NCBI GenBank assembly: GCA_021396245.1
Contig: WNYE01000048.1
Location: 186,001-250,000 of the forward strand
Length of the DNA stretch: 64,000 nt
Origin: Sporothrix humicola
Lineage: Eukaryota > Ascomycota > Sordariomycetes > Ophiostomatales > Ophiostomataceae
Direction: 5' to 3'
Both the position numbers and the translations under genes were made by a program. Each line of letters opens with the position of its first letter. Position 1 is the first letter of the stretch. Of the stretch, positions 47,748-60,900 are shown piece by piece. The notes below the pieces were generated by a model, which saw only the letters and a program-made list of their open reading frames with translations, was not told the DNA's origin and made no database searches.

Positions 47748-49862
47748 CAAAAGGGCCGTTGATGCGACGCTGGACGGCCCATGCCGCGTCGCTTTTGTGT
47801 TTCGTGATCTCCATAAATCTGGGGGCGGGAACTGAGAAAAGAAAAAGAAGAGTCAAAATAGGGTCAAAAAGGGGCAGAAAAACAAGAGAAGATAGTGAAA
47901 CCTAGCAATGAATATTATCAAGAGGAAGACTTTTCTCTGTCTTCTGTCTCGCTTTTCTTTCTTCTACTTATATTTTCTGTCGATTTATTATTTACAACTG
48001 CCCCACGACCTACTTTGACATGTGTCGGCTGCATGATCCGGTCAGTGCTTCACACATCGACGTGGAGAACGTCCGAGCACCCGTGGGGTCCTCTACAACG
48101 TGCTTTATCCAACACTCTCTCTTTGTCTTTTGCTATTTTATTCTTATTTTGCCTGTCTCTTTCATCGATCTTTGCCCTCCCTGGTATATATCTGTTCGTC
48201 CTGTCTTTTTATTCCGAACACATCAAGCGCGCAAAAAGAGTCACGAGGCGGGTATCGTTTATGCGCTCCAGCAAATCCTCGTTTCATGCAAAGTCGAGGT
48301 GATGCAGATAAAAGATGCAAAGTAAATAATCGGGAGTTGAAATATCAAAGAATCAAAGAAAAGCTACACGACGACTAAAAATCCAAACGACAATACTTCC
48401 CAGTCCCTTTGATGCCCTTTAACATCCCTCACGTCCTCAATGTCCTGCATCGCCTCTTTTTCTGGGTGAGGACCCTGGAACCGTCTGTATGCCTCGTTCG
48501 GTCGAGAAAACGCCCATTGGCAGGGCGGCAGGTGAGCCAAAGAAAGAGGAAGGCATCTCACACACATTACGCGTGCTAAATGCATTCGTCAGACGCTCGT
48601 AATCGAGGCGCCCTCTTTCTGCATTTTACAAGAACTCGGGTGTCCCAAATTCTGTCTCCTTCTTTCTCGGATCTTTGACTTATTCGAGAGAATACGCAAG
48701 GGGTACGTAGAATTGTTCTCCCTGTGCCCGCCCCTCTGGAACATTTTACCCCAGGCGCATTCTCTTCCTTTGTTTATTCTAATTTTATTCCATTATTCTT
48801 TTATCGTTCTGTCGTAGATTAAATCTCATCGACAGCGTAAAATGCTCCGTCTCTCAACGGCCATCCATTTGTAAACGGTCACGTCTGTGCGGCAAGCGTT
48901 TCCTTTCCTTCTGTCATTCCCTTTCTGTTTTATCGTCTTTTATCTGTCACTCCCCTCCCACGCGCGGTCAGACTGCCTTGCACACCCTCTTTTGTCTCTT
49001 TCGTGCTTCATCTACAGTCCAAGCTGCTCGGGTGACGGGCAATGCCTTGAAAAGATCGTGGGGAAAAGGGAAGAAGTATAGAAGGCCCGCACCGACGGGC
49101 ATCTTAACAACTTCAAGCTAGACGTGTGTTGATTTTGAGTCTAGAGGGTGGACCCTGACTTCAACTCCCAGCTATCGAACTTTCTAAATGATATATCCTT
49201 TTCTCCGTATTGGCATTGGCTCTGGTATTGCCGTTATTATGGCACTGCTATTACCCCGTATTTTACGGAGTAATACTGGCAGCTGGTAAAAGAACTGAGC
49301 AGGTGACACAGTTCAGTTGATGCATGCTGAGCGGCACAGTCATTGCACTCTCCCTGGACGGTCGACGGACCGTCTGTCCGAGAGAAAGGAAGACAACGAG
49401 ATGGCACAAATGTTATGGAAGAACATAAATATTGAAATAAAACAAACCAAAAAATAGCCAACAGAACATCTGCCGCCTTCTTGGCAAAGGGCCATCTAGG
49501 CAAGGCTGCAGCCTGGTCAGACGCTACATGGGCCTCGAGGATGTGTTGCTGCCGTCCGTACAAGTGGGATCTGGTGATCTGGAGTCGTCAAATGAAAAGC
49601 AGATACACATCTGCACATCTCACCCGATTGAGACTCGATATATCATATATCGCAGACATAGCTCACCTGCTCCTTTGCCACACATTTGCTTTGCCCCTCC
49701 ACAGCCCATCTCTTCCATCTCTCACAATCAAACAATCTGGGGAACATTGTGGGTGGTGCGGAGGTGGCAAAACGAGACATTTACTCAATCGAGTCCTCTT
49801 TTTAGAGTTTGCATTGGAGAATCAAGGGTCCAGCTGTGTTGATCCTTTCCGTATTCTTCTTT

Positions 49863-49889
49863 CTTGTCACTCTTGTCACTCTTGTCACT
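49863..49889. repeat. 9-bp tandem repeat CTTGTCACT x3
   Basis: Three exact consecutive copies of CTTGTCACT. A related, looser pattern (TTGTCACTT/TTGTCACTT) recurs near 54,011-54,030. Intergenic; no function evident. Confidence 0.85.
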
Positions 49890-52718
49890 CATTCTCTCCA
49901 TGCCGCCTCCTTATTTGATATTGCGGCGAGGTCAGGTGAAGACAAGAAATTGGAAGTGAGATACGGCGCAAGACGTTGGATAAATCCGTGAATGGGAATA
50001 ATTCAAAAAAAATATAATTCAAAAAGTCTCACATAGGATGGAACTGCAACACCATCTCTCCCTCGTGGACGTTTAGTTTTCCATCTCTTTTTATTATCAT
50101 CAGCTCTGCCCTGCCTCCCTCTGTCTCTCTTCGCCTCTCACCTCGCCTCACTGCAACGCTGTCTGGCTGTTTCTGACCCGAGACTGACCCCGAAGCCGTG
50201 CGTTCGGGACCGGTGATGGAAAGAAATTTGGAAGGCAACAAAACAAAAAGAAAAGAAAAAAAGAAATTGAAAAAAATGGGGGCTGTAAAACAGTGATCCA
50301 ACAGCCTTTCGGCGATTGGTAACGACTTACTCATTGAAATGTCTTACATTTTCGGTCGTTTTACGACGCAGAGTCTCTAATTGCTTGTACTGACTGTTTC
50401 AACAGAGACTGGAGAGACTGTCCGAGCATGGAGATGGTCTCCAGTGACAGCGGGACCGGTGAGCCTAAGACAGGGACTCCCCTTCCTCTTTCCTCCTTTC
50501 TGGGTTTTCTGCTTGCTGGGGCACCGCTTAAAACCAAACAAAACATTGTCGACACAAAACGGTGGCAGTTGCAACAGGATCTGAAAATGGAATGGAACTG
50601 GACCTGGGACTCGACGAAGGCTCAACTCAAAGAGGGGCACGCTACAAAATGGAAGGCTCTGCCGACGTGGTACGGAAGACGGTAGACGAGCCGCTCTTGC
50701 ATAACGCGAAATGCTCACCTGAGCAGAAAAAATTCAGGCAGGCGAGCCAGGGCAAATTACGGAGGCGAGGGTGATCTGTTCTAGATTTTGAGTGCAAGGT
50801 ATGCTCCCTATGGAAGCAATTGATTTCCCTTGGTCTTGCTCCCTTTCCCCACCGTTTTCGTTTTACAACGGACAGTTCGTTTATTCAGAAAACGAGATAG
50901 AATTTTACTGAGTATCTTTGCTAATTATTTGACAAAAATAGAATAAAACAAGCAGACGTGATCACGAACAAATTCCTCCTCCCGTCCGTTTTCGATTACG
51001 AGTGTGGCTGCAGGGTCGCATGTCCTCGCCTTGCCAGCTGAGCAGACAGTGTACACCGCCTTATCCTTATCTCAACAAATCAACAAATGAAAAGACTTGA
51101 CCCCTTTTTAAACTTTGATTCTTTGACTTTCCAACACCGCATCGTTGCTCACCCCTGTCTTTGATTCCTTCCTTGTGTAAGCATCGTGACCAGCCGTGCT
51201 TCCCCAGAATGCCAAATACCCTCACGAATTACGAGAAAGAGGGATGCTTGAACAAACAATTGAAATGAGAGCTTTTGGGCAAGGAATTAAAACACAGTAG
51301 ATACAGTAAGCATCTCATCCTCGCTCTCACTGCCAGTTTCGTCATTTCTGCCTGCTTGGTCTTGGCTGAACATGCTGTGCTCATCGCCCGAGGCCCAAAA
51401 AGGAGGATGCCTCTCGGACATGACGGTGATGGCGACGACGATCTGCTGTACCTGTGATGCAGTACGCATCGTGCAAGTACAATTTAGAATATACTGGGGA
51501 AGAGGGGTGTCTGTTACACTAAATTTAATGCCATTCTCCTTCATTTTTTTTCTGTTTAAATCTTATTTTATCTTTTACTTCTCATTTCAGCCGTACCACA
51601 GGACGTAACTCGACCGTTTTGGGAAACCCATGGTCATTTAAAACCAGAAAGCAACATAAACACAACGTATCGATGCCAGATGTACCATCTACTTGAGAAC
51701 TTTGAGTCAATAGACAGCACAAACTATACGTTGCACAAGCAGGCGAGACACAAGACACACAGGTGAGGCTGGGTAGAGGAAGTAAAGAAAGTTGAAAAGA
51801 AGGACGAAGTAGCAACACAAATATTCCAGAAACTGAATAACTGACCTGTTGTCATCCCCACAGATCGTAAACAAGGCCACGGGGAAGGACAAGAGCTGCG
51901 ACCTGGTGATTTCATGATCTCGAGATCGTTGAACCGAAGGTTGTATATTCTATTTATCCAAGCCTCAATCAAAGTCTGCCGTTGACATATTCTCACATCT
52001 AAGTTGATATACAAAGAATCAGTAGTATCACGATGGCTGTTTCTTGAATGATCGTGTATGTTTTCAAAGTATCCCACAGACTTTCCCCTTTTCAGTGTCT
52101 CTTTTAAACTCACTACTCTTCTCAGGTCTCGCCATTATTCATATGCCAAGTTCACTCCTGACAAACGTTGCACAACGCTGGAATGCTCGGTCCTTTTCTG
52201 TACCCAAAAGGACGCCGTGGGAAACACAAAGACATTTTTAGAACAAGCAAAAAATAACAAGAATACGGGGAAGGAAGAGAGAGATCAAATGGAGTGGATG
52301 GGAATAAATTCAATATTTGCGGTATAAAAAAGAAACACAAGCTATGTAAATCATCAACACTGATACTGGTTAAGATGAGTGCTGTTTGTTTACTCTAATA
52401 CCAATCGTGCGTAAAATAGGGGTTTCTTTGAATATGAGCTCTATGGTCATTCATAGCCTTGGCTTTTTTGTTTATTTAATTTTTTATTTTTATTTTATTC
52501 ATTAATTTAGTAATTTATCTCATTAAACATATAATTTCCCCCGACGTTATCTATAAACTTCAATCCAAGCCGTGGATTTCCATTCAGGTGAAAACATATT
52601 GAGGGCCGCCATCAATAGTGCAGACTGACAACTTGAACGGAGCTGGCGGTGGCTGTGTCTAATCAACATAGACTAATTTAGTAGATACGAAAATCAATCA
52701 GCGAGCAGTCGCTTACAA

Positions 52719-52790
52719 TCTTTCGTAGTATAGTGGTCAGTATACGGGCTTGTCACGCCCGGGACCCGGGTTCAATTCCCGGCGAAAGAG
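52719..52790 (+). tRNA. tRNA-Asp(GTC): tRNA-Asp (anticodon GTC)
   Basis: 72-nt intronless tRNA gene. The acceptor arms TCTTTCG (52,719-52,725) and CGAAAGA (52,783-52,789) pair over 7 bp, with G as discriminator at 52,790. The anticodon stem CGGGC/GCCCG encloses the loop TTGTCAC with anticodon GTC at 52,752-52,754. The T arm is CCGGG-TTCAATT-CCCGG. Internal RNA polymerase III signals are visible: A box TAGTATAGTGG (52,726-52,736) and B box GGTTCAATTCC (52,769-52,779). CCA is not encoded, as expected for a nuclear gene. It decodes GAC and, by wobble, GAT. Confidence 0.97.
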
Positions 52791-52791
52791 A

Positions 52792-52807
52792 TTTTTTTTT
52801 TTTTTTT
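52792..52807 (+). terminator. RNA polymerase III terminator (T16)
   Basis: Sixteen T residues start one base after the tRNA-Asp 3' end, an unusually long but standard Pol III stop signal. Confidence 0.9.
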
Positions 52808-54886
52808 GTTTTCTGATGTTTTTTATTTTTCTTCTCTTTTTTGCAGACCAAATTTTTATGACTTAACATGTCTTCTCAACTAGGGTTTCTCATTTAAAAC
52901 CATTATATCCTATTAAATATTTGTTTTAAACACTCTCCCTCTAAGTGTACTTACTTTTGCAAATTATTTTAGTTTTTTTGAGGATGGAAAGTAAAGTAAA
53001 AACGGATGTGCTTCACAAATGTCGCGAGATGATGTGCCACGTGACTATGCTACTGCGATATCCACTTACACGGGCCGGTCCCACTGTACGGTTCGAACCG
53101 CTGATGACCTCGATGTGAGTCGTGCCTTCCTTGTTTGTTTGTTAGAGCAAACGTCAAAGTCATTTTCACACGATCTTCTTAAGGCAGCCGGCCGGAAATT
53201 TGCAGGACGATTAATCTCTTCTTCATCTTTAATTTCAACAGTTCCCCCTGAGAGAGTTTTTCCTTACCTTCGCACCTGTCCATCAACCACCAATATTTGC
53301 ATCTATCAAACGCCAGGTTTTCTTGAATACCGACACCTGGTCTCAGACCAGACTGACCTCAATTGCAACGTTTATCTCAGGCTGAACAGGCTGTCTGTTC
53401 GAGTTCTTGAATTTGTGATGACATTCCGGTGCTGTTTTTGGCCGGAGACGGCTCAACCCCGTCCAGTCTCCAATCCAATTCGTCGACTACAGTTGGGTCG
53501 ACCGCATAAATGCAACTTCACATGATCTTTTACAGCCTATGACAGCCCGCGTCACCATACTCGCAAGGCATTCTTTCACGCCTTTATTCGTTATTCGTAG
53601 GCATCGTTCGTCTGTTCTTTTTTTTGTCCGGCGAATAACGTCTGCAAACAAACTACCACGAGATGCAATGATCTGCCGTCGATGGTCGTTTGAATTCAAT
53701 CGATGGGACGATATGCAAACCGACGGCGATGTGACAAAATAAATCGACATGAACAACAAAAAACAACGCATAAACAGGCAGCAGGCTCAATTTCCAAGGT
53801 GCGTGACTGCTTTTTCCCTTTCCGTTTCCCCGCATAGACGGAACAACTGACCTGGTTTGCCGCATCTTATTCGTGCATTTTGCAGCTGTATGGTTTGTTG
53901 CATTTTGTGTTTTGCCCAAATGCAGGACTCTTTCCCTGTTTGGAGAATCGAAATGACGAAATGCCATCGTGATGGCTGTCTTTGGCCCCCAACAGCCTGG
54001 CAAGACATTGTTGTCACTTTTGTCACTTTTGCCATTTTTGTTCCTTCAGTATCCAGGAACGGCGACAGACGAGGATCCGAAAAGAGCAGCTCCAGGGCCG
54101 AAATCGACACAGCCCGAAACAAAAGTCGTCAACTGACATCAGAATGGATGGTTGCAGTTGCAGTCTGGATGGCGGTTATTATGTCTGGTGTCTGTCTCTC
54201 TTGTCTGTTTCTGCATCCTGTCTGTGATCGCCGCTCTTCTTCACACCTCTTTCTTCTCGTCCATCCTTCCTCCTCAGGGTCTCCGAGTGCCAACGTTTGA
54301 AACATGTCTTGCCCAGATGGAAGACCCAAGAATTTATATCGAACGCCTCTAGAAGACGATGATGCAAAAAAGGTGTGGCACACTTGACTTGTAGACATTT
54401 AGACAACCGAAACAAAGGGCACCAGAACACATCGCCGACCCTCAGAAACAAGACAAACAGAACCAAAGCATGTGCTCGGAGGTCAACATCCAGACCAACC
54501 CGTTCCCGACTTTCTCACCGCTATAAACATCGCCACAAACAACACACCCATTGGCACATCCTTCAACACACCCCTTTTAACAGTCTTTTTGACGGTAATC
54601 ACCGGTAATCACCATCACCTCGTACATTATTCTCACCTCTGGCGCCGTCGTTACGGCCCTTGCGGCCCGACAGACGGGGAAAGTGCCCACGAGACGGGTT
54701 TATTTTAGAGATTCAATGGTGGTAAAAACTGTGTGGGTGTGTGTTGCCGAACAACCCACAACTTGTCACATCAGAGCGAGACATGTGCTGAAGATGTGTG
54801 TAAGTGTTGAAATGGCATTGGCTTCTCCACCTCAGTTTCCTGGTGTGCCCTTGTGTTTTCGTGTCTTTTTGCATCTGCTTTCTCTG

Positions 54887-54934
54887 TTTCTTTTCTTTTC
54901 TTTTCTTTTCTTTTCTTTTTTTTTCTTTTTTTTC
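54887..54934 (+). repeat. (TTTTC)n microsatellite
   Basis: About five TTTTC units followed by longer T runs separated by single C residues. Low-complexity intergenic DNA. Confidence 0.85.
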
Positions 54935-57620
54935 TGCATCATTGTGTCTCCGTCGTCGGAGATGTTATGACAGAATAGTAAGTAGAAGAAATACGTCAAC
55001 ATAAATGAAATCTGATATAATTAGCATGGTGCGTGGGGGTGTTACGAGATATTCATTGTTTTCGTGAAACAAAATTCAAATAAATTCAAAAATAAACCCA
55101 GCAAACACAAAAACTAAAATGATAAATACAATAAAAATAGGCACTCAAAGAAATCAGCTGCAAAATATCCTGCCCATTTCCTGGACACCCCAATGAGATG
55201 TCGCCATTGTCAACATGACAGTCGGTGACAACAGCAGTGACAACGCACAAAATAGACATCCCATGATCGCCAAAACACGCATGCCGCGGCTAAATTTGGG
55301 TGGGCTTTTGCAGCAGAGAGGGGCATCTCGTCACAGAGGGGCAGATGGTATCGTGAGCAGCGGCAGTGACGAGCATTTACTGTGTATGCACGGCGGACTG
55401 CGCCATGATGAGCATACGATGCAGCACAATGGATGCCCAACCCACGGCCATTTCGGCCATTCAGCCCTACTCCATAGTGACTCCATTTTAACGTCTCGGG
55501 TGACCTGAACGTGACTCCATCGTGCCTGCCATTTCGTACCTTTCTGTGGCCTGCCGCCCCTCTGCTGTGCCCCGTCCCAGCATGCAAGTTTTTCCCAGTA
55601 TGCACCCTACGACGCATTCAGCAGGAGCATGCGCCTCATCAGCCTGCAGACTTCAGCAGGCACGATCGTGCGCGACATCCCACATGGTGCTTCCAGCACG
55701 GTGACGTAGAAGGGAAAGAGTGGGCAGGCAAGGCAGGAGCGAAGGACGAAAGTGCAATGCACGCACGAGGAGGAAGGCATGAGCTCAAAACCACTCTCAC
55801 GGTATTCATTCAAATTCAAATTCAAAATCGACAAATACGATTGGCCTCAACGAGGTCGACACGAGGTCATTTTCCTCTCTCGCATTTTCTGTCATTTTTC
55901 TTCGTTTCCCACTGTTTTAGCTTTGGCATCCTTCGTCTGGTTTTTGCAGTTTTCTGGGTCCTCTTTTTCGCATTTCTGCCCTTGTTTTCCCCATATTGGG
56001 CTCGCCGCTTGTTTATGCAAGTGCCGGCAGGTGACAATAAACAAATGGCAGTCTTTGAGTTTGCGCGGCCTCCTCTCCTCAGTCCAATACGCAGTGCAAG
56101 TAAAAGACGCAAAACGGAGGCCCCTCAGCCCTCATCTCCAAGACAGGCTCCTCTTTCCCCCAACTCTTCTCCTCTTAGCTTCCTAAACTTTACCGTGCCA
56201 CGCAGCAAAAACAGCGACGGCGTCATGCACGGCTGTGTAGGCAGGCGGGTGATGCGAGGCAGTTGAGAGGGAGAGAAGGCTGCCGTCTTGGTTTTGGGCT
56301 CTATTTCTTGCGCTTTTTGCGTGCCCTCGTGGTCAGTTTTGTTTTTCGTCACCCTTTTCGCGTTGTTTCCCTCCAAGGCGGTTCCGTGTGGGGTTAGCGA
56401 CAGTGGGAAAGAGCGACACAAGAACAAAACACGGAGCGAAAACGGAAAACAACTCTTGGGACGAATGAAGCAAGACAAGAGGCAAGAACGTCCCAAGGGC
56501 CAACGGAGGACGAATGTTTGTTTTCCTCTTATTATTACGAATTGTCATTACCGCGACCTCAACATCCGCCTCTGCGGGAAACCGCCGAACATCGACTTGT
56601 CAAGGCGTGATGATCCCCTCACCAGTGAGTAAGATCAATAGTTCTGGACGAGTCTGCCGGTCGGAAGTGCCGTAGTTTCTGTCATGTCTGAATGCAAATG
56701 CCGTTGATTTCTTGTTTGCCTTTCTGTCCCTTTAGGCCCATGGAACTAAATCTGGGGTAGAGGCTGGGCAAAATAAAACAAAGAACAACAAACCATCACA
56801 CGAACAAAACAAAACCAGAGGCGGCGTTGAATAAGAGCCCTTGGACGATCGTCAAATTGGTGTGTTTCTATTTGCTGGCTTTGGCGTCTTGGTCGCCTCT
56901 GCCGCCTCAGTTTTGGAGCCGACCATGAGGAGGATTCCGAGGGGCGTTCCGAAGAGAGAGAGGTCCGAACTATGAGACAGAAAAGGGAAAGCAACAGGAA
57001 AGGCTCTAGGAAATAAAAGACATTGGCGAACCGAGGGGCTAGCTTCCGAGCCCGCCAAAGCTATCCTGTTAAGCATAGGCCACCAAAACGGTGGCTGGCA
57101 GCACAGACACGAGAGAGAAAAGCCAGATGGACGCCGAAATTGGCCCGTGTAATCCAGGTGAGCGAAGTAGGGGAAAACAGGAGGAAACCAGGAAATCAGG
57201 AGGCATCCCAAGAACTACGCAAGGATAGTGAAGAAGGCATAAATGCAAAACAGCCCATCCGAGCCATCTTACTCTTTGACACGCAACACACCGCGTCCCG
57301 AAAGCCTCACCTTGGTCGCTGGAGAATAAGAAACGAGGCGATTGGTGGCATATCGGGCCAGTCGTAGACGGTGGATTTCTATTTTCATATTTTCATTAGC
57401 TTCACCAAAGGTATTCGTCTCCAATGCTCCTGCCAATTCAGGTACCTCCCCATAGTAGGGTGGGTGTTGTCTACCTTCCTCTCTCGCTCGGAATCTCGGA
57501 CAATACACCGACGAACCGACTACATCCAGTCGCTCTTTCTCCGACAGGTTGACATGTACTGGTACAGGAGGCAAGTACGGAGTAATACTTATACGGCGTC
57601 CACACTCAACACAGGGCATT

Positions 57621-57974
57621 TTAGCGTACGCGAGGCTCGGCTAGGCGGTATGCGAGCCTGTACAGGGCCTCCAGGCGAGAGACAGGGCCTGCACAGGCCT
57701 TTTCCAATAGCAGACCAAGTCGGCTATCTTGCTCCAGGCAAGTTGGCGAACGAGTCAGAATTACGACTGCCAAAGGCGAAAGAGGGCCAAGTTATGCGAT
57801 GGAATCAACAACCCTCCTGACTCTCTCACACCGTTTTGCCCGTTTTGTGCACTTACCGCCCCCAGCCGGGCGCCTGGGCGGCAAGCCTCCAATCGTGTCG
57901 GCGGCAATTGCTGGCAACTCGTGGCAGATGTCGGCTGTGCTATTTGGGTAAGTCTTGGAGAAAACACTATCCAT
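57621..57974 (-). CDS. possible small spliced gene, unrecognised (87 aa model)
   Basis: Hypothetical model: ATG at 57,974, exon 57,974-57,857, intron with a GTAAGT donor at 57,856 and a GGCAG acceptor ending at 57,767, exon 57,766-57,621 ending in TAA. The two exons total 264 bases, join in phase and use mostly C/G-ending codons. The product begins MDSVFSKTYPNSTADICHEL and ends with a Leu/Arg/Ala-rich helix-like part (LGLLLEKACAGPVSRLEALY). An acceptor-like CCCCAG lies just before the ATG, so an upstream leader exon is possible. No family is recognised. The opposite strand carries an equally tempting pair of exons, so at least one reading is chance. Confidence 0.2.
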
Positions 57975-60900
57975 CGTCAATCTGGGGAAATAGCGCCTCC
58001 TGTCGACACTGTTAACGACTGTCAACGCGGAGAATTGTCTCTTTGCTAGTCTGTTCTGTTGGTTCTTTTGGATATCCATAGCCAGAACTGACAGAGAATC
58101 ACGGTCAAATGGCAGGGCTAACCAACAGGTTCACACCCTCTTCCGTCTTTTAGCTGAATTTCTCAAGTAAACAAGTCTGCGATGTTATTGCGACAGACCG
58201 CGAAGGACACAATTTTACACTTTGGCATCCAGCAGACAAGGCACGACGACGGTGAGATGGTGTGCGAGACTAAAACGCGCTCTGGCCTTGTTTCGAGCCT
58301 CGTGTCGATGCCGAGCCAAGTGAGAAGAGGACGTCGTCGGGCATCATGATGTGCATGTCTTTTTTGTCCTGGCCTGTCTCCTTTTCTTCTTCCCTTCTCG
58401 ATTTGATTCTTTTCCTCCCCCAGACATCGGTAATGCGCTGGCACGATGCCATGTGCTTGCACGCTGGCGGAGAAGATTGCTTGATTGGGCCATCGTCACG
58501 ATGAAACTGCCTTTTGCAGACAGTTCTCTGATTACCCCAGTTTCTCCCGATTTCAGGGTCCTGGTGCTGACCGAAGCGCATTTCGCTACCCCATGTTGCC
58601 CATTTGCTGGCACTTCACATAGAAACTACTGTATCACTCACCCTCTCTCTCCTCTCTTGTCTTGTTCGCTTGCGCGGCATCAGGCCACCGGATATTTCTC
58701 CAGCGTCGGCCCCACCATCTTAGGAAAATCACACCTACTGTGTATTCCTCCTCCTCACCTCTCGCTCTCTTCTTCAGCGAGGCTGTCTCACTGTTCTTGC
58801 GCTTGCTTTATGCCTTCCCCTCTCCGAATCTCCCCTCATCACACGTTCTCCTCACCTTCTCGGGCCTTCTCTTTCTTCAATGCGGAGTCTCGGGGCGGTT
58901 TTGCGACCTTTGCGAGGCTTGCGAAGCATCTCTCCCTGTCTCTGGTGTCCTTCTATTTCAAACGTCGCACGAATACAACGTAGAACCTGATCTCATGCAC
59001 ACATGGACACATTGGCACATGGCAAATCCTCCTTTTTCTTGTCAAGCTGGTCTTCCTTCCTCTTCGCCGTGTTTCCCCAGACTCGTCTTAGAGAATATGC
59101 GGAGTGAAGTGTGTTAGTATCACGACTAGGAATCCTTCTTTTGTTCTCTTTTGCCATGTGCCCTACTATTCTTTTTCTCTGTCCGTTTTTATTGTTTGAT
59201 TTTGCCTCTAGTGTGCTTCTAATGTCTGTGTCCGTTCACTGTTTGTCTGTCAAAAGTGTCACTCAAGCGCGCACTCGCCGAGTTAGACCCCGAGTTAGAC
59301 CCCGTCTCGTGCCCGTCTCGAGGGCGGTTGCAGACACCCGGGCTATTTTCCTGCGTTTTCCTGCAATTTCTTGTCCTTGTTTTGTCCACGCCGGCGCTCC
59401 CCGGCCTATTTTCCCATTTTCCCTATTTCCCCATTCTTTCTTCCGACTAGTACAGGTTTGTCCACCGTTTTCTCCTACTCCTCGCCCTTTTAGCCTTTCA
59501 AGCGAGATGTTCTGGAAATTTGCGTTCTTCGATAGGGCTGGGCCTGGAACGAAGTGAAAGCACTAGGAGTAAAGTAAAATTGTCATGTGAAGACCAATCA
59601 GCTGAAGACTGATTCAGAATGCACCACAAAACGCACAATGGTCGTTGATTGAGGCGAGTGTTTGCACCTGGCAAAGCATTTTTCCTCTTAATCCACGGAA
59701 TACTCCGTGCCTGTAAGACGTATTGAACATAGATACGACATGCACAGTATTCGTGCCTGCTCATATTATGTTCTGGCGCACCGTTTGGTAACCTCATGAT
59801 CGCTCCTTCCCTCCCAAACGGAGAATGCCGGCCGGGCAGCGGCCGGCAGCCCGGCGGTTCTTTTGTTCTTTCCTTCTGTGTTACCCCCTGCCTCTTTCGT
59901 GTCAAGAATCTTGCTACTGCATTGAGGCACTGCTCCGCCTGTTGCCCCTTTTGCCATGTGGCCAATGCCACTAGTCTCCATCGCTAGAATCTTTTTCACC
60001 TTTTCAGGGTTTGACGAAGCCCATTCAACAAAACAGCCGTTTCTTCATCGACGACGCAGACATCGACCTCTTGATCTTCTTGATCTTCCCGAAGCATTTA
60101 CCGGCTTCCAGTAGTGAGATTGAGGCAAACAGCGTGACGACTGGACGTCTGACTGCTGTTTTGCCTCCCTGGGACAATCGATCTGCTCCTTCCTCGTGGG
60201 CCTCGATCTCGGTGTGCAGAACACCGAGCTGTTTGTGTCCCATCTTTTCTCGACGAGGAAGGTGGCAACGTATCACGTGGGCACCATTTATTTCGTTTAC
60301 AGAAGTATCTACCACTGTGTCGGCGCTTGCCGTTTTGCACCTTGGACTAACCTTTGCCTGTTGGTTTTGGAATGTGTTCGTTAATTTTCACGGTCTGCAT
60401 CTTATCGTTTGTGGCCGCATTGCATCCATTTCTTCACCATTCTTGATTCCCCGCACACAAACAGGAGAAATCTTGAGAAATCTTCCGTGATTGCAGGGAA
60501 CTACGGAGTAATTCGGCACGCTGGCTGTGCTGAGAGATGCTAGGATGGGCTGGGATATGCCTGTGATGAGACTATGGGATACCTCCAACGGTTTTTCTCT
60601 TGCTATCGCCAGCAACGTTGCCCCCAGTCGTGCCTTCCTTTTGCCACTGTCAGTACAAAATAGCCGTCATGCAGGGGTAAAGAGGGAAGGAGACAAGAAG
60701 AGAAAGGCGCTCATGACGGAAGGAAGAGGGGGAAAGGCGCCTCCTCTCTTCTCTCTTTCTGTTTCTGTCTCCTTCCTGTGGTTCTGTGCATCGCATTAAA
60801 ATGGATTAGATATGGGGGGCGGGGAAGCTTCCCGGCGGTTGGTCCTTCCTTGTGGCCCTTGTGGTCCCTGTAACCAGGCTTCATTTTCCACAACGAAAGG

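Larger units (their letters stand above)
42235..52718. other. ~10.5 kb gene-poor stretch
   Basis: No confident gene. The weak candidates are the small membrane-protein frame at 43,182-43,521, a 100-codon ATG frame at 45,043-44,741 (minus), a 118-codon ATG frame at 46,513-46,869 (plus) and an 85-codon ATG frame at 51,544-51,287 (minus). Other landmarks are a 10-bp perfect hairpin (44,547-44,573), a TTTGT/ATTTGT run (45,172-45,208), a G16 tract (47,732-47,747), a CT-rich plus-strand tract (about 47,930-48,220) and a 9-bp triplicate (49,863-49,889). Longer frames lack codon bias or recognisable domains. Confidence 0.5.

Noticed and set aside
1258..50545. CCAAACAAAACAATG-like string near 1,258, 14,320 and 50,533
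   Set aside because: Shared 15-mers are expected several times by chance in a window of this size, and the flanks do not align.
51590..51917. Plus-strand exon-like frame with good splice signals after the 51,287-51,544 region
   Set aside because: Every joining tried leads quickly to a stop codon and the codons end mostly in A/T. All three frames are partly open, so chance is likely.
51916..51927. GATCTCGAGATC perfect palindrome
   Set aside because: Twelve-base palindromes are expected many times in 64 kb by chance.
53085..53100. GGTTCGAACC, a tRNA B-box-like sequence
   Set aside because: Neither strand gives a paired T stem, anticodon stem or acceptor stem around it.
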